DNA from: DASZHJ01 sp035604335
GTDB taxonomy: Bacteria > Pseudomonadota > Alphaproteobacteria > ATCC43930 > CGMCC-115725
Direction of reading: 5' to 3'
Assembly: GCA_035604335.1 (NCBI GenBank)
Contig: DATNIT010000133.1
Coordinates: 11,108 to 75,107, forward strand
DNA length: 64,000 bases
The stretch's first letter is position 1. Every line of letters begins with the position of its first letter. The position numbers were made by a program, and so were the translations under genes. A model generated the notes under the pieces. That model was given only the letters and a program-made list of their open reading frames with translations. It was not told the DNA's origin and searched no databases. Below, piece by piece: positions 29,833 to 38,250 of this stretch.

Positions 29833-30072
29833 ATGCCGAGATACCGGTGTTGCTTCATGGGTGAAGCGGGCGAAGTCGTGGGCGTCGAGATGTTCGATGC
29901 CGACGACGAGAGTGTGGCGCGCGCGCGAGCCGACCAGGTGGTCGCTCGGGTCGGTTACCCCGCGGTCGAGGTGTGGGATCACACCGGGATGATCTACCGC
30001 GCCGAGCGCCGGCCGAAGCGCGAGACCGAAACGCCCTCGAAGGGCCCGTCAAGCACCCTCAAGTCACGCTGA
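29833..30072 (+). CDS. Small conserved hypothetical protein
   Basis: A 79-residue protein starts at ATG 29833 after AGAGGGCAAGAGCC. The pattern of an aromatic N-terminus (MPRYRCCFMGEAGEVVGVEM), a DADDESVARARADQV helix and a VEVWDHTGMIYRAE strand resembles the short alphaproteobacterial proteins that pair a beta-strand start with an EVWxGxRxVxR-type end; their role is unknown. A Lys/Ser/Thr-rich tail follows. It stands alone between the racemase remnant and the toxin-antitoxin pair. Confidence 0.65.
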   Translation: MPRYRCCFMGEAGEVVGVEMFDADDESVARARADQVVARVGYPAVEVWDHTGMIYRAERRPKRETETPSKGPSSTLKSR

Positions 30073-30153
30073 CCCGAGGTCGCGGCGTCGGTTCGGCTCG
30101 AGCGCAGGCTCGACCCTTGAGCGCTCCACCGGGACCGGGCTGCCGTCGGCTGG

Positions 30154-30483
30154 CTAATCCGCCAGTCCCATAACGAAAGCGAGCGCCGTGTTGAGGCGCG
30201 CGATCTCGTCGCCGTTGAGCCGCCCCAACATCCGCCCGATCCGCTCTCGGCGAATCGTGACGGGCTTGTCGGCCATCACCTGAGATTTCACCCGCACTCC
30301 GTTTTCGGCACTTGGATCGATGGCGACGCGGAACGCGGGCGCGTCCACCAGCGCGGAGGTCATCTGACAGACGACAACCGACGCGTGGCTCGCCGGAAAG
30401 GCGTCGCTCTGCACGACGACGGCCGGCCGCAGCTTGCCGTAATCGCCGGCGGCCGCGACGGTGACGACGTCACCGCGGCGCAT
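30154..30483 (-). CDS. MazF/PemK-family mRNA interferase toxin
   Basis: This 109-residue ribonuclease-type toxin begins MRRGDVVTVAAAGDYGKLRP and has RPAVVVQSDAF, the MazF strand with the catalytic-site Arg, and VVVCQMTS with the following Thr. The conserved C-terminal IGRMLGRL helix is present. The start at 30483 overlaps the upstream antitoxin by 14 bases, the usual antitoxin-first arrangement. Family members cleave single-stranded mRNA at short motifs; the motif here is unknown. Confidence 0.88.
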   Translation of the reverse strand: MRRGDVVTVAAAGDYGKLRPAVVVQSDAFPASHASVVVCQMTSALVDAPAFRVAIDPSAENGVRVKSQVMADKPVTIRRERIGRMLGRLNGDEIARLNTALAFVMGLAD

Positions 30484-30676
30484 CGAACTCCGAGACGGCT
30501 TCGATCCACAAGAGCGCGTCGCGCTCGCTCTCGGGCCGGAGGCGTGCAACTTGTCTTGCAATTCGGCGCCTGACCGTGCGCGAGCGCGCGTCCGGCACGA
30601 CCAGGCGTAGCTCGCGCAGGCCTTCCGTGCGCCGTCGCGCGCGCATCGCCCGCATCCGTTCCGCCGGCGGTGTCAT
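30470..30676 (-). CDS. MazE-family antitoxin, DUF3018 type
   Basis: A 68-residue antitoxin starts at ATG 30676. The Arg-rich TPPAERMRAMRARRRTEGLR followed by ELRLVVPDARS is the DUF3018 pattern, in which an N-terminal DNA-binding segment is coupled to a helical tail that neutralises a PemK/MazF toxin. It overlaps the toxin gene by 14 bases, and its promoter contains a perfect palindrome suited to autoregulation by the complex. Confidence 0.82.
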   Translation of the reverse strand: MTPPAERMRAMRARRRTEGLRELRLVVPDARSRTVRRRIARQVARLRPESERDALLWIEAVSEFDAPR

Positions 30677-30694
30677 CTTCGTTCTTCGGGGCCT

Positions 30695-30735
30695 GTAACG
30701 CGTGACAATGTAACGCGTTACGTTAAGCCGTGCAA
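30695..30735 (-). promoter_or_regulatory. Promoter and tandem operator of the toxin-antitoxin operon
   Basis: On the minus strand TTGCAC (30730-30735) and TACATT (30707-30712) are separated by exactly 17 bases. The perfect 12-base palindrome GTAACGCGTTAC (30710-30721) overlaps the -10, and a second copy with one mismatch, GTAACGCGTGAC (30695-30706), begins 15 bases away over the expected transcription start. This is the layout of an autorepressed toxin-antitoxin promoter. Confidence 0.7.
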
Positions 30736-30836
30736 GCGTCGAGCCGCCCGAGCTCGGGCCGGACACCGCCTCCCGAAACCTCGAACCGTCCACCAGGTGC
30801 CCCCGTGCTCGCCGCGAAATCGACTAGACTGCGCGC

Positions 30837-32246
30837 GTGAGCCTTCGCGATCTTTCCAAAATCGCACAGCCCGAGCCGCCTCGAAGCGGTCAAGTCCGCG
30901 CGCTCGCCCGGCTCGCCGGGCCCGTGGTGCTGGCGCGCGCCGGCAATACGGTCTTGAACGTCACGAACCTCGTGATCATCGGCCACGCCGGCGCCGCGGA
31001 GCTCGCCCGGCAGAGCGTTGCGTTCTCGCTCACCAACACTCTGCAGATGATCGGCTTCGGCCTGCTCACGGGCACGCTGGTGACGGTCGCCGTCGGCTTC
31101 GGCCGGGAGGATTATGTCGAGTGCGGCCGGGCCTGGCGGCGCTCGCTGCACTACGCCGTCGGCCTCGGCATCCTGGGCGCGGTCTTGAGCGGCTTCGCGG
31201 CCGAGCTGCTTCAGGTCATGGGTCAGCCGCCGGAGTTCGCGGCGGCGGTGGGCCGCGTCACGCTCATCCTGGGCTGGTCGCTCCCGGCACAGCTCCTCTT
31301 CGTCGCGACCTCGTTCTTCCTCGAGGCGATCGGGCGGCCGCATCCCGGCATGATCGCGATCGGCTTGGGCGCCGCCGCGAACGGACTCCTCTGCTGGGCA
31401 CTCGTCTTCGGGCATGGGGGATTGCCGGCGCTGGGCGCGGAGGGCACCGCGATCGCGAACCTCGCCGTCCGCGTGCTGCTGGCGGCGGGGCTGATCGTCT
31501 ACGCCCTCTCGTTCCGCGAGGCCGCGCGCTTCGGCACGCGACGCTCGGGCACCGGCGGCTGGCAGAGCGGCGCCAGCCAGCGGCGGATCGGCTATGCCGA
31601 TGGCTTGAGCCTCGGCATAGAGTCCGGCTCCTTCACCCTCATGAACATCTTCGCGGCGACGCTCGGCACGGCGGCGGTGGGGGCCTATGCGATCGCGCTC
31701 AGCCTGCTCGGCATCATCTTCACCTTCGCCCTCGGCATCAGCGCCGCGACCGCCGTCCTGGTCGGGCGCGCCTATGGCCGGCAGAGCGCGCGCGGCGTTG
31801 CGTTCTGCGGTTGGCTGGGCATCGCCGTGAATACCGGCGTCATGGTGCTCGCGGGCGTTCCGCTCCTATTGGCGCCGGCCTCGATCGCGCACCTCTATTC
31901 GACGGATCCGGTCGTGATCGTAACCGCCGTGCCGCTCATCCTGATCATCGCGGTCACCATGATCGGCGACGGCGGCCAGCGCGTCGTCGCCCAATCCCTG
32001 CGCGGCTGCCACGACGCCTGGTTTCCGACCGCGCTCCACATGGTCTCCTACGCGATCCTCATGGTGCCGCTCGGCTGGACCTTGGCGTTCGGATTGGGTT
32101 TCGGCGTGACCGGGCTCCTGCTGGCGATCGCCCTCGCGAGCGTTGCGTCGCTGGCGGTGCTCTCGACGCGCTTCGGCTGGATAACCCGTGCACTGCGGGC
32201 ACGATGGGAGCCGCGGCCGGCGGCGGCCCGTGAGGGCCTGCGTTGA
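30837..32246 (+). CDS. MATE family multidrug/cation efflux transporter
   Basis: This 469-residue inner-membrane transporter has about 12 helices in two MatE repeats (about 20-200 and 260-440). Each repeat has the Gly/Ala-rich first helix; VVLARAGNTVLNVTNLVIIG and SLGIESGSFTLMNIFAATLG are the two starts. Such proteins export drugs or metabolites by Na+ or H+ antiport. It starts at GTG 30837, about 100 bases from the toxin-antitoxin promoter, and is divergent from it. Substrate is unknown. Confidence 0.9.
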   Translation: MSLRDLSKIAQPEPPRSGQVRALARLAGPVVLARAGNTVLNVTNLVIIGHAGAAELARQSVAFSLTNTLQMIGFGLLTGTLVTVAVGFGREDYVECGRAWRRSLHYAVGLGILGAVLSGFAAELLQVMGQPPEFAAAVGRVTLILGWSLPAQLLFVATSFFLEAIGRPHPGMIAIGLGAAANGLLCWALVFGHGGLPALGAEGTAIANLAVRVLLAAGLIVYALSFREAARFGTRRSGTGGWQSGASQRRIGYADGLSLGIESGSFTLMNIFAATLGTAAVGAYAIALSLLGIIFTFALGISAATAVLVGRAYGRQSARGVAFCGWLGIAVNTGVMVLAGVPLLLAPASIAHLYSTDPVVIVTAVPLILIIAVTMIGDGGQRVVAQSLRGCHDAWFPTALHMVSYAILMVPLGWTLAFGLGFGVTGLLLAIALASVASLAVLSTRFGWITRALRARWEPRPAAAREGLR

Positions 32247-32362
32247 CGCGCGCTCGACCACGCACGGGCTGGCAAGGTTGGAGAGGCGCACGCCTTTCGG
32301 GAGGTCGGCCTGTGAGCAGAGGAATCTTGTATTGTGCGAGCTCGAGAGCCGATCGATCGCGC

Positions 32363-33745
32363 TCAGGGAGCGGAGACAGCGCCGGCGGCTTGCGGGGAAC
32401 GGGTCGCCAGGCCGCGCGCGCGCAGTAGGCTGGCGCCCTGGAACTCGGTTCCATCGGTGGTCGCGCCGGTGAAGTTGGCATCGTTGGCCAGAGCGCCGGA
32501 GAGATTGACGCCGGAGAGGGTGCAGCCGGTGAAGTCGGTGCCCCTGAGATTGGCGTTCCTGAGATCGGCCCCGGCGAGGTTCGCTCGGACGAATTTCGCA
32601 TAGTGAAGATCCGAGCCGATGTCGCGGTGATCGTTGCCGACATCGCGCAACGCCCCGAGCCGGACTCCGCTCAGATCCGCCCCGTCGAAATAGGCCCGCT
32701 GGAGCTGGGCGCCGCGAAGGTCGGCCCCGGCGAGGTCGGCGCCTCGAAGATCCGCCGCGGACAGGTCGCACATGGAGAGCGCCGCCCGCGCGAGGTGGGC
32801 GCCGCGCAGGTTCGCTCCGGTCATGATCGCGAGGGTGAGGCACGCGCCGTCGAGTTGATAGCCGCTCAGATCCATCCGTGTCAGGTCGGCCTGCGCGCCC
32901 TGCGCGCCCCGGCTGTCGAGCCATGCCTGGTGCAGGGCGAGCCTCTCGGCGACGTCGGCCGGAGTGGTTTGGCTGCACGAGCTCGTGATGGCTTGGCGAA
33001 GCTCGTCCCTCGCCATCATGGCGGGCTCGACGATCGCGTCCGTGAGGTCCGCGCCGGCGAAGTCCGCGCCGCGCACGTCCGCGCCGGTCAATCTCGCCGC
33101 CCGCAGATCCGCCCCGGCGAGCTTGGCTCCCGCCATGTTGGCGTTTTCCAGATTGGCGCCGGTCAGCACGGCATGGTGCAGATTGGCGCCCTGAAGGTCG
33201 GTCCCCCGCATGATCGCGTCGGCGAAGTCCGAGCGTATGACGAAAGCGCCGTTGAGCTTGGCTCCCGAGAGGTCCGCGCCCTGCGCTTGCAGGGCATTCA
33301 AATCCGACCGGGTCGTCGCGGGGTGCTCCGGCAAGAGGGCAAGGCGCCTGTCGTTGCGCGCGAGCGTGGCCTCCCGCAGGTCGGCATCCACGAGGCAAGC
33401 TTGATTGAGCTGGGCGCCCCGGAAACACGTGCCCCGCAAGTCGGCCCCGCTCAAATCGGTGCCATTCAAGTTCGCGAAGCGCAAGTCGGCCGCGAACAGC
33501 ACGGCCTTGCACAGTCGCGCATTGACCAGAAGAGAGCGGCGCAGGAGCGCGCCGCTGAGATCCGCGCCGGAGAGGTCTCGGTCGCTGAAGTCCTGGTCGC
33601 TGAGGTCGTGGAAGACGAGTTCCGCGCGCGCACCGCCTGATCCCGCCAGGAACAGGCCATGCAGGCGCAGGACCTCGTCGAGGTCCGCGAGCTTCGTCTT
33701 GGTCCGGCTCTTGCCGCCCGACGGGTCAATCGGCGGCATGGGCAT
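32363..33745 (-). CDS. Pentapeptide-repeat protein
   Basis: This 460-residue protein is built of A(D/N)LxX pentapeptide repeats, which form a right-handed quadrilateral beta-helix. Two blocks, at about 44-225 and 285-440, are separated by a non-repeat helical insert near 228-280 (MMARDELRQAITSSCSQTTP and following). No signal peptide or membrane segment is visible, so it is probably cytoplasmic. Its ATG at 33745 lies inside the 3' end of the histidine kinase gene, 20 bases overlapping, so the two are translationally coupled. Pentapeptide proteins include DNA-gyrase mimics (Qnr) and scaffold proteins; nothing here decides between them. Confidence 0.88.
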   Translation of the reverse strand: MPMPPIDPSGGKSRTKTKLADLDEVLRLHGLFLAGSGGARAELVFHDLSDQDFSDRDLSGADLSGALLRRSLLVNARLCKAVLFAADLRFANLNGTDLSGADLRGTCFRGAQLNQACLVDADLREATLARNDRRLALLPEHPATTRSDLNALQAQGADLSGAKLNGAFVIRSDFADAIMRGTDLQGANLHHAVLTGANLENANMAGAKLAGADLRAARLTGADVRGADFAGADLTDAIVEPAMMARDELRQAITSSCSQTTPADVAERLALHQAWLDSRGAQGAQADLTRMDLSGYQLDGACLTLAIMTGANLRGAHLARAALSMCDLSAADLRGADLAGADLRGAQLQRAYFDGADLSGVRLGALRDVGNDHRDIGSDLHYAKFVRANLAGADLRNANLRGTDFTGCTLSGVNLSGALANDANFTGATTDGTEFQGASLLRARGLATRSPQAAGAVSAP

Positions 33746-35165
33746 TCGCTTCGGGGAACTGTTGAGGCGGGAAGGTCACGGTGACCGTGGTGCCCTTGCC
33801 TGGCGCGCTCACGATAATCAGTGCGCCGCCGTGCAGCTCGGCCAGCGCCTTGGCGAGCGGCAGGCCGAGGCCCGTCCCTTCTTGCGTGCGCGACAGCGAT
33901 GACGCGGCCTGGCCGAACCGCTCGAGCGCGACGTCGATGTCCGCCGCGCTCATCCCGATCCCCGTGTCCGCCACGGCGACGGAGATGGCGCCCTGTGGGT
34001 CGACGCTCGTGGAGAGCACCACCGTGCCGCCCGCGGGCGTGAACTTCACCGCATTCGACAGCAGATTGAGGGCGATCTGGCGAATCCGGCCTTCGTCCGC
34101 GAAGAGCCGCGGCACGTTCGGATCGAGCGCCATCTCCAGCCGTACCTTGGATTTGGCCGCGCGGTCCTTGATGAGCCGGATGCACCGGCCCAGGATGTCG
34201 GCCACATCGACGAAGGTCCTCTGCAGCTCCATCTTGCCCGCTTCGACCTTGCTGAGATCCAAGATATCGTTGATCAGCTGCAGCAGGGAGCGACCGCTCT
34301 CGTGGATGTCGTTGGCGTATTCGGCGTAGCGGGGCAGCCCGACCGGGCCGAACGCCTGATCCTTGATGATCTCGGCAAACCCGATGATCGCGTTCAGCGG
34401 CGTGCGAAGCTCGTGGCTCATGTTGCTCAGAAACTCGGACTTCGCCCTGTTGGCGGCTTCCGCCAAGGCTTGCGTCGCCTGGAGCTGGGCGTTCGTCGCG
34501 CCCAGCCGCTCGTTGGCGTGCGCCAGCTCCGCGTTTCGGGCCGACAAATCCGCCGCCAGCTGCGTCCGCTCGTAGCGCAACAGCAAAGTCTCCGTGAGCG
34601 TGGCGTGCATGCGTCGCGCGAAAAAGTGTGCGCACCCCGTGATGATGAGAAAGAACGCAGCAAACGAGATATGCTGCGCGTCGCCCCACGAAGCCAAGGC
34701 AGTGGCGGTGGCGAGCCCGATCGGCCACACGATCGCGGTCACGCTGGGCATGTGGGGATGGTTGATGATGGTGGCGCCGGACAGCATGCCGACGACCACG
34801 GTGCAGACCGCAAAGAACGGCGTACCGGTGAGCCCCTCCGCGATCGGCACCGCGAGCGCGGCCCAGACGAACCCGATCAGCAGCGCGACCCAAGTGTGCC
34901 GCCTCAGCCATGGCGCGGTCGTCGCGGGATCGCCGACGTCACGGAAATAGGCGGACTGCATCCACAGCCGCGTGCCGTGAGCGATGCCGGTCATCGCGCC
35001 CCAGCCCAGCACCATCGGCCAAGGCAGGGCGGGCCAGAGCAGGACGCAGGTTCCGAGCGCCACGGCCAGGCAAGCCAACGAGGGGACGCACGAGCCATAG
35101 AGCAGGCGCGCCAGCTCGGGCTCCACGGAGCGTTCCTCGAGCGACGTTCGGACGTAAGGAGACAT
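33726..35165 (-). CDS. Membrane-bound sensor histidine kinase
   Basis: From ATG 35165 this is a 479-residue kinase with six hydrophobic segments (about 25-185) and no large periplasmic domain, a coiled-coil linker, an HisKA dimer domain with the phospho-accepting His near 251 (FLSNMSHELRTPLNAIIGFA), and an HATPase domain with NLLSNAVKFTPAGG, VADTGIGMS and GTGLGLPLAK. There is no receiver domain or response regulator next to it; the only partner gene is the overlapping pentapeptide-repeat protein. An upstream in-frame start at 35270 would begin inside the FNR-type box, so 35165 (or 35174) is preferred. Confidence 0.9.
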   Translation of the reverse strand: MSPYVRTSLEERSVEPELARLLYGSCVPSLACLAVALGTCVLLWPALPWPMVLGWGAMTGIAHGTRLWMQSAYFRDVGDPATTAPWLRRHTWVALLIGFVWAALAVPIAEGLTGTPFFAVCTVVVGMLSGATIINHPHMPSVTAIVWPIGLATATALASWGDAQHISFAAFFLIITGCAHFFARRMHATLTETLLLRYERTQLAADLSARNAELAHANERLGATNAQLQATQALAEAANRAKSEFLSNMSHELRTPLNAIIGFAEIIKDQAFGPVGLPRYAEYANDIHESGRSLLQLINDILDLSKVEAGKMELQRTFVDVADILGRCIRLIKDRAAKSKVRLEMALDPNVPRLFADEGRIRQIALNLLSNAVKFTPAGGTVVLSTSVDPQGAISVAVADTGIGMSAADIDVALERFGQAASSLSRTQEGTGLGLPLAKALAELHGGALIIVSAPGKGTTVTVTFPPQQFPEANAHAAD

Positions 35166-35267
35166 CCCCGGCATTCCCAAAGGCCAGACGCGTAGCACGA
35201 TGCTAAAATGGGCAGAATTTGGTGAGATAAGTCTTAATACGGTCGTTTCGTCGCAACCCTCCATGGG

Positions 35268-35285
35268 CATTGATTGGGATCAATG
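35268..35285. promoter_or_regulatory. Perfect FNR/FixK-type box upstream of the histidine kinase gene
   Basis: CATTGAT-TGGG-ATCAATG contains an exact TTGAT-N4-ATCAA consensus (35270-35283) extended by two further paired bases on each side. It lies about 105 bases upstream of the kinase ATG on the minus strand, and a TATTAA -10-like hexamer (35234-35239) follows about 30 bases downstream of the box. CRP/FNR-family regulators such as FnrL and FixK use this site in alphaproteobacteria to control genes by oxygen. Confidence 0.65.
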
Positions 35286-35344
35286 TCGACCCCGCCAGCA
35301 ATCGTGGCTGCCCGTCAAAAACCGCGGCGCAAGGTCGAGCCCGC

Positions 35345-35595
35345 TCAATCCGCGTCGGAGAAAAACTCCCGCAGGATGCCGCCGACCAGCTCCGGCGCTT
35401 CCAGAAGAAGATGGTGCCGGAGCCGAGGCAGGATGATCAGTTGGGAGCCGCGGATCTGCTCGGCGATGAAGCGAGCGGTCTTGGGACCCGCGCCGAGATC
35501 CTTCTCGCGGTGTCGTGCACGAAGAGCTCGCGGTCCGCGCCGAGCCGCACAATCGATCCGCCGCTCGCGGGAGGCGCGGCCATCGGATTCACCAT
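35345..35595 (-). pseudogene. Alpha/beta-hydrolase gene with its core deleted
   Basis: On the minus strand an ATG at 35595 begins MVNPMAAPPASGGSIVRLGA and continues with DRELFVHDTA, a typical alpha/beta-hydrolase N-terminus leading into the first strand. Within about 30 codons the open meaning switches frame to KTARFIAEQIRGSQLIILPR, then HHLLLEAPELVGGILREFF and a TGA at 35345, which is the C-terminal end of the same fold with the catalytic-His region. The lipase elbow and all core strands, about 180-200 residues, are missing. It diverges from the GntR gene and the operator lies between them. Confidence 0.55.
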
Positions 35596-35618
35596 TGGAC
35601 AGGAGCGATTTCAGTATT

Positions 35619-35630
35619 ATGGTATACCAT
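35619..35630. promoter_or_regulatory. GntR/FCD operator palindrome
   Basis: ATGGTATACCAT is a perfect 12-base palindrome of the TGGTnnACCA class bound by FadR/FCD-type GntR regulators. It is 62 bases before the GntR start at 35692 and 24 bases before the start of the decayed hydrolase on the other strand, so it is well placed to control both directions. Confidence 0.65.
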
Positions 35631-35691
35631 GGTTGAGCGTTTCACAAGAACCGGCCTGGCGCTCGAGGTCGGACGAACGGAGCCGCGGCGA

Positions 35692-36432
35692 ATGGCGGAA
35701 AAGGCGCGGGTGCTGCGGCTGCTGGGTCCGCAGAAGAGCCTGCGGGATCAAGCCCAGGAAGCCGTCCGGCGGGCGATCCTGGAGCTCCGGTTTCGGCCGG
35801 GCGAGCGCCTGGTGGAGCGGACGCTCTGCGCCGAACTCGGCGTCAGCCGCACCGTGGTCCGGGAAGTCCTGCGCTTCCTGGAGGCGGAGGGGCTGATCGA
35901 GATCTCGCGAAATCGCGGACCCGTGGTGGCCACGATCAAGCCGGCGGACGTCGAGCAGATCTACGAGCTCCGGAGCCTGCTCGAGGGCTCGGCGGCGGCG
36001 GCGAGCGCCCGCCTCGCGGACGCCGCGGACGTCGCGCTCCTGGAGCGGGCGATCCATGAATTGCGGGAAGCGAGCGCGAAAGGCGATCCGCGTCTCTCGA
36101 TGCGTGCCGCCAATAAATTCTATCAGCAGATGTTCGCGATCTCGCGCAAGAGCGTCGCCTGGAGCGTGGTGGAGGCTCTCAATCTCCGGATCAACGCGCT
36201 CCGCACCATGACCGTCACGACGCCCGGCCGGCAACGGATCGCGCTCCGCGAGATGGAGAGGATGTTTCGCGCCATCGCCTCCGGCGACGCGAAGGCCGCG
36301 CGAGCCGCCGCGGTCGAGCACGTGGAAGAGGCCGCCGCGGTCGCCCGCCGCCTGCTCTCGGAGCAGTCGGCGGCGGAGCGCCTGGGCGCCGCCGCTGCCG
36401 CCGCACTGCACAAGACAACCGCCGCCGACTAA
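35692..36432 (+). CDS. GntR family transcriptional regulator, FCD subfamily
   Basis: This 246-residue regulator has an N-terminal winged helix (about 15-85; LRDQAQEAVRRAILELRFRP and ELGVSRTVVREVLRFLEAEG) and an FCD ligand domain of six helices. ATG 35692 follows GGAGCCGCGGCGA and gives the usual family length; an in-frame ATG at 35629 overlaps the operator and is less likely. It is 11 bases upstream of the flavin oxidoreductase gene, its probable target along with the decayed hydrolase. The effector, often an organic acid, is unknown. Confidence 0.9.
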   Translation: MAEKARVLRLLGPQKSLRDQAQEAVRRAILELRFRPGERLVERTLCAELGVSRTVVREVLRFLEAEGLIEISRNRGPVVATIKPADVEQIYELRSLLEGSAAAASARLADAADVALLERAIHELREASAKGDPRLSMRAANKFYQQMFAISRKSVAWSVVEALNLRINALRTMTVTTPGRQRIALREMERMFRAIASGDAKAARAAAVEHVEEAAAVARRLLSEQSAAERLGAAAAAALHKTTAAD

Positions 36433-36443
36433 GGAACCACCTC

Positions 36444-37535
36444 ATGAAATTCCAGCTGGTCATCAACATGGAGCGGGCGACGCCCGACATCGACATGCGC
36501 GATCTCGAGCGCCACACGCTCGAGATGGTGCAGATGGCCGAAGCCGGCGGCTTCGCCATCGCCTGGGCCGCGGAGCATCACGCGCTCGAGCTCTTCATCT
36601 GTCCCAATCCCTTCTCGATGCTGACGTGGTGGGCGGCGCATACCTCGCGCATCCGCCTCGGCACGGCGGTGGCCGTGGCGCCCTATTGGCACCCGATCAG
36701 GCTCGCCGAGGAGGTCGGCCTGCTCGATCTCTACAGCCGCGGCCGCGTCGAGTTCGGCATCGGCAGCGGCGCCTTCCAGCGCGAGTTCGACCGTATGGCG
36801 CCGGGTCTCAAGCAGACCGACGGCCATCTCTACATGGAAGAGATGCTGCCGGTGCTGCGGGCACTCTGGGCCGGTGACACCGCGCATGACGGGAAATACT
36901 GGAAATTCCCGCTCTCGACCGCCGTGCCGAAGCCGCAGCAGAAGCCGCACCCGCCGCTCTGGGTCGCGGCGCGCTCACCCCATACCTACGACACCGCCGT
37001 CAAGAACGGCTGCAACATCCTGTCCTGGGCGCTGTCGCGGCCGTTCTCCGAGGTCGAATCCTACAAGCAGCGGCTCGAGGAGGCGATGGCCGCCAATCCC
37101 GGCGCCGCGCGGCCGATCTTCGCGACCATGCGCTACACCGCGGTCTACGACCGGCCGGATCAGTGGGACGTGCCCGTCGCCGCCGCCCGGCGCCAGATGG
37201 CGCGGTTCGAGAACCTGTTCAAGAACCTCGGCGACGTCAAAGACGGCTTCCCCAAGCCGATCGATCTCGACGCCCTCAACAGCCGCCAGGAGTTCGATCT
37301 CGACTCGCTCCGCCAGAACCTGATGTTCGGCACGCCCGACGAGGTGATCCGGAAGCTGAAGCCCTACGAGGCGCTCGGCGTCGATCACTACACGTACTGC
37401 GCGACCTTCGGGCTCGGCTTCAAGGAGCAGAAGCGCTCTCTCGAGCTCTTCATCAAGGAAGTGATGCCCGCCTTCGCCGAGCCTGCCTCGCAAGCGGACT
37501 CGAGCGTGTCTCGCGCAAAGGTCTCGGCGCGCTAG
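36444..37535 (+). CDS. Luciferase-like (LLM) flavin-dependent oxidoreductase
   Basis: This 363-residue TIM-barrel monooxygenase or reductase uses FMN or F420. Family features are the N-terminal first strand (MKFQLVINMERATP), IAWAAEHHALELFICPNP with the conserved His-His pair, and RVEFGIGSGAFQREFDRM in the flavin phosphate region. It follows the first GntR gene by 11 bases and abuts the second GntR gene, which is convergent, with no gap. Substrate cannot be named; relatives oxidise alkanesulfonates, pyrimidines or cyclic ketones. Confidence 0.88.
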   Translation: MKFQLVINMERATPDIDMRDLERHTLEMVQMAEAGGFAIAWAAEHHALELFICPNPFSMLTWWAAHTSRIRLGTAVAVAPYWHPIRLAEEVGLLDLYSRGRVEFGIGSGAFQREFDRMAPGLKQTDGHLYMEEMLPVLRALWAGDTAHDGKYWKFPLSTAVPKPQQKPHPPLWVAARSPHTYDTAVKNGCNILSWALSRPFSEVESYKQRLEEAMAANPGAARPIFATMRYTAVYDRPDQWDVPVAAARRQMARFENLFKNLGDVKDGFPKPIDLDALNSRQEFDLDSLRQNLMFGTPDEVIRKLKPYEALGVDHYTYCATFGLGFKEQKRSLELFIKEVMPAFAEPASQADSSVSRAKVSAR

Positions 37536-38201
37536 TCACCGGATCGACTTGACCAGCGTCCTGCTGCCGTCCTGCAGGTGCCTCGCGAGCCACGTCAGCG
37601 CGCGCTCCGTATCCCGCTTTCGGCAGGCGGCCAGGAGCTTGCGGTGCTCCGTCTGCGAGCGGGCGCGGTAGTCCAGGCTTGACAGGAGAATGCGGACGTA
37701 ACGATCGCCCGCCTTGTGCTGAGCGTCGATGAGCGCGAGCAGCCGCGCATTGCCGCACGCGCCGTAGAGCGCCAGGTGGAAGGTGCGGTTCAACGTGCCC
37801 CATCGTCCCACATCCGACTCCGCGTCGATCTGGTCCAGCACCGCGCCGGCCTCCTTCAGCGTCTCCTCGCCCAGCCTGGGCAGCGACAACCGCAAGGCCT
37901 CTGCCTCCAGGAGTCCCCTGACCGCATAGATCTCGGCGATTTCGACGGCGTCCATCTTGGCGACGAAGGCGCCGCGCGTCGGATGGATCGAGACGATGCC
38001 CTCCGCTTCCAGCAGCCGCAGCGCGTCGCGGATCGGCATGCGGCTGAAACCGAAGCGCGTCGCGAGCTCATCCTGGCGCAGCGGAGTTCCCGCCGTCAGC
38101 GAGCCCTTGGCAATCGCCTCGCGCAGGATGTCGGCGACGCGATCCGCCGCGGTCATCGGCTTGCCCATCGCGGCCCCCGTGAGCCCGCCCAGTCGATCCA
38201 T
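37536..38201 (-). CDS. GntR family transcriptional regulator, FCD subfamily (second)
   Basis: This 221-residue protein has a winged helix at about 15-80 (LRQDELATRFGFSRMPIRDA) and an FCD domain with candidate metal ligands in NRTFHLALYGACG, TEHRKLLAACR and LARHLQDG. It is divergent from the FAD oxidoreductase gene and the 99-base gap between them holds a perfect palindrome, so that gene is the likely target. It ends exactly where the LLM gene ends, on the opposite strand. Confidence 0.9.
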   Translation of the reverse strand: MDRLGGLTGAAMGKPMTAADRVADILREAIAKGSLTAGTPLRQDELATRFGFSRMPIRDALRLLEAEGIVSIHPTRGAFVAKMDAVEIAEIYAVRGLLEAEALRLSLPRLGEETLKEAGAVLDQIDAESDVGRWGTLNRTFHLALYGACGNARLLALIDAQHKAGDRYVRILLSSLDYRARSQTEHRKLLAACRKRDTERALTWLARHLQDGSRTLVKSIR

Positions 38202-38250
38202 CCCGACACCTCGTTCCCGGCCGGACCCTAGCAGAAAAGCACTTGCTCGT

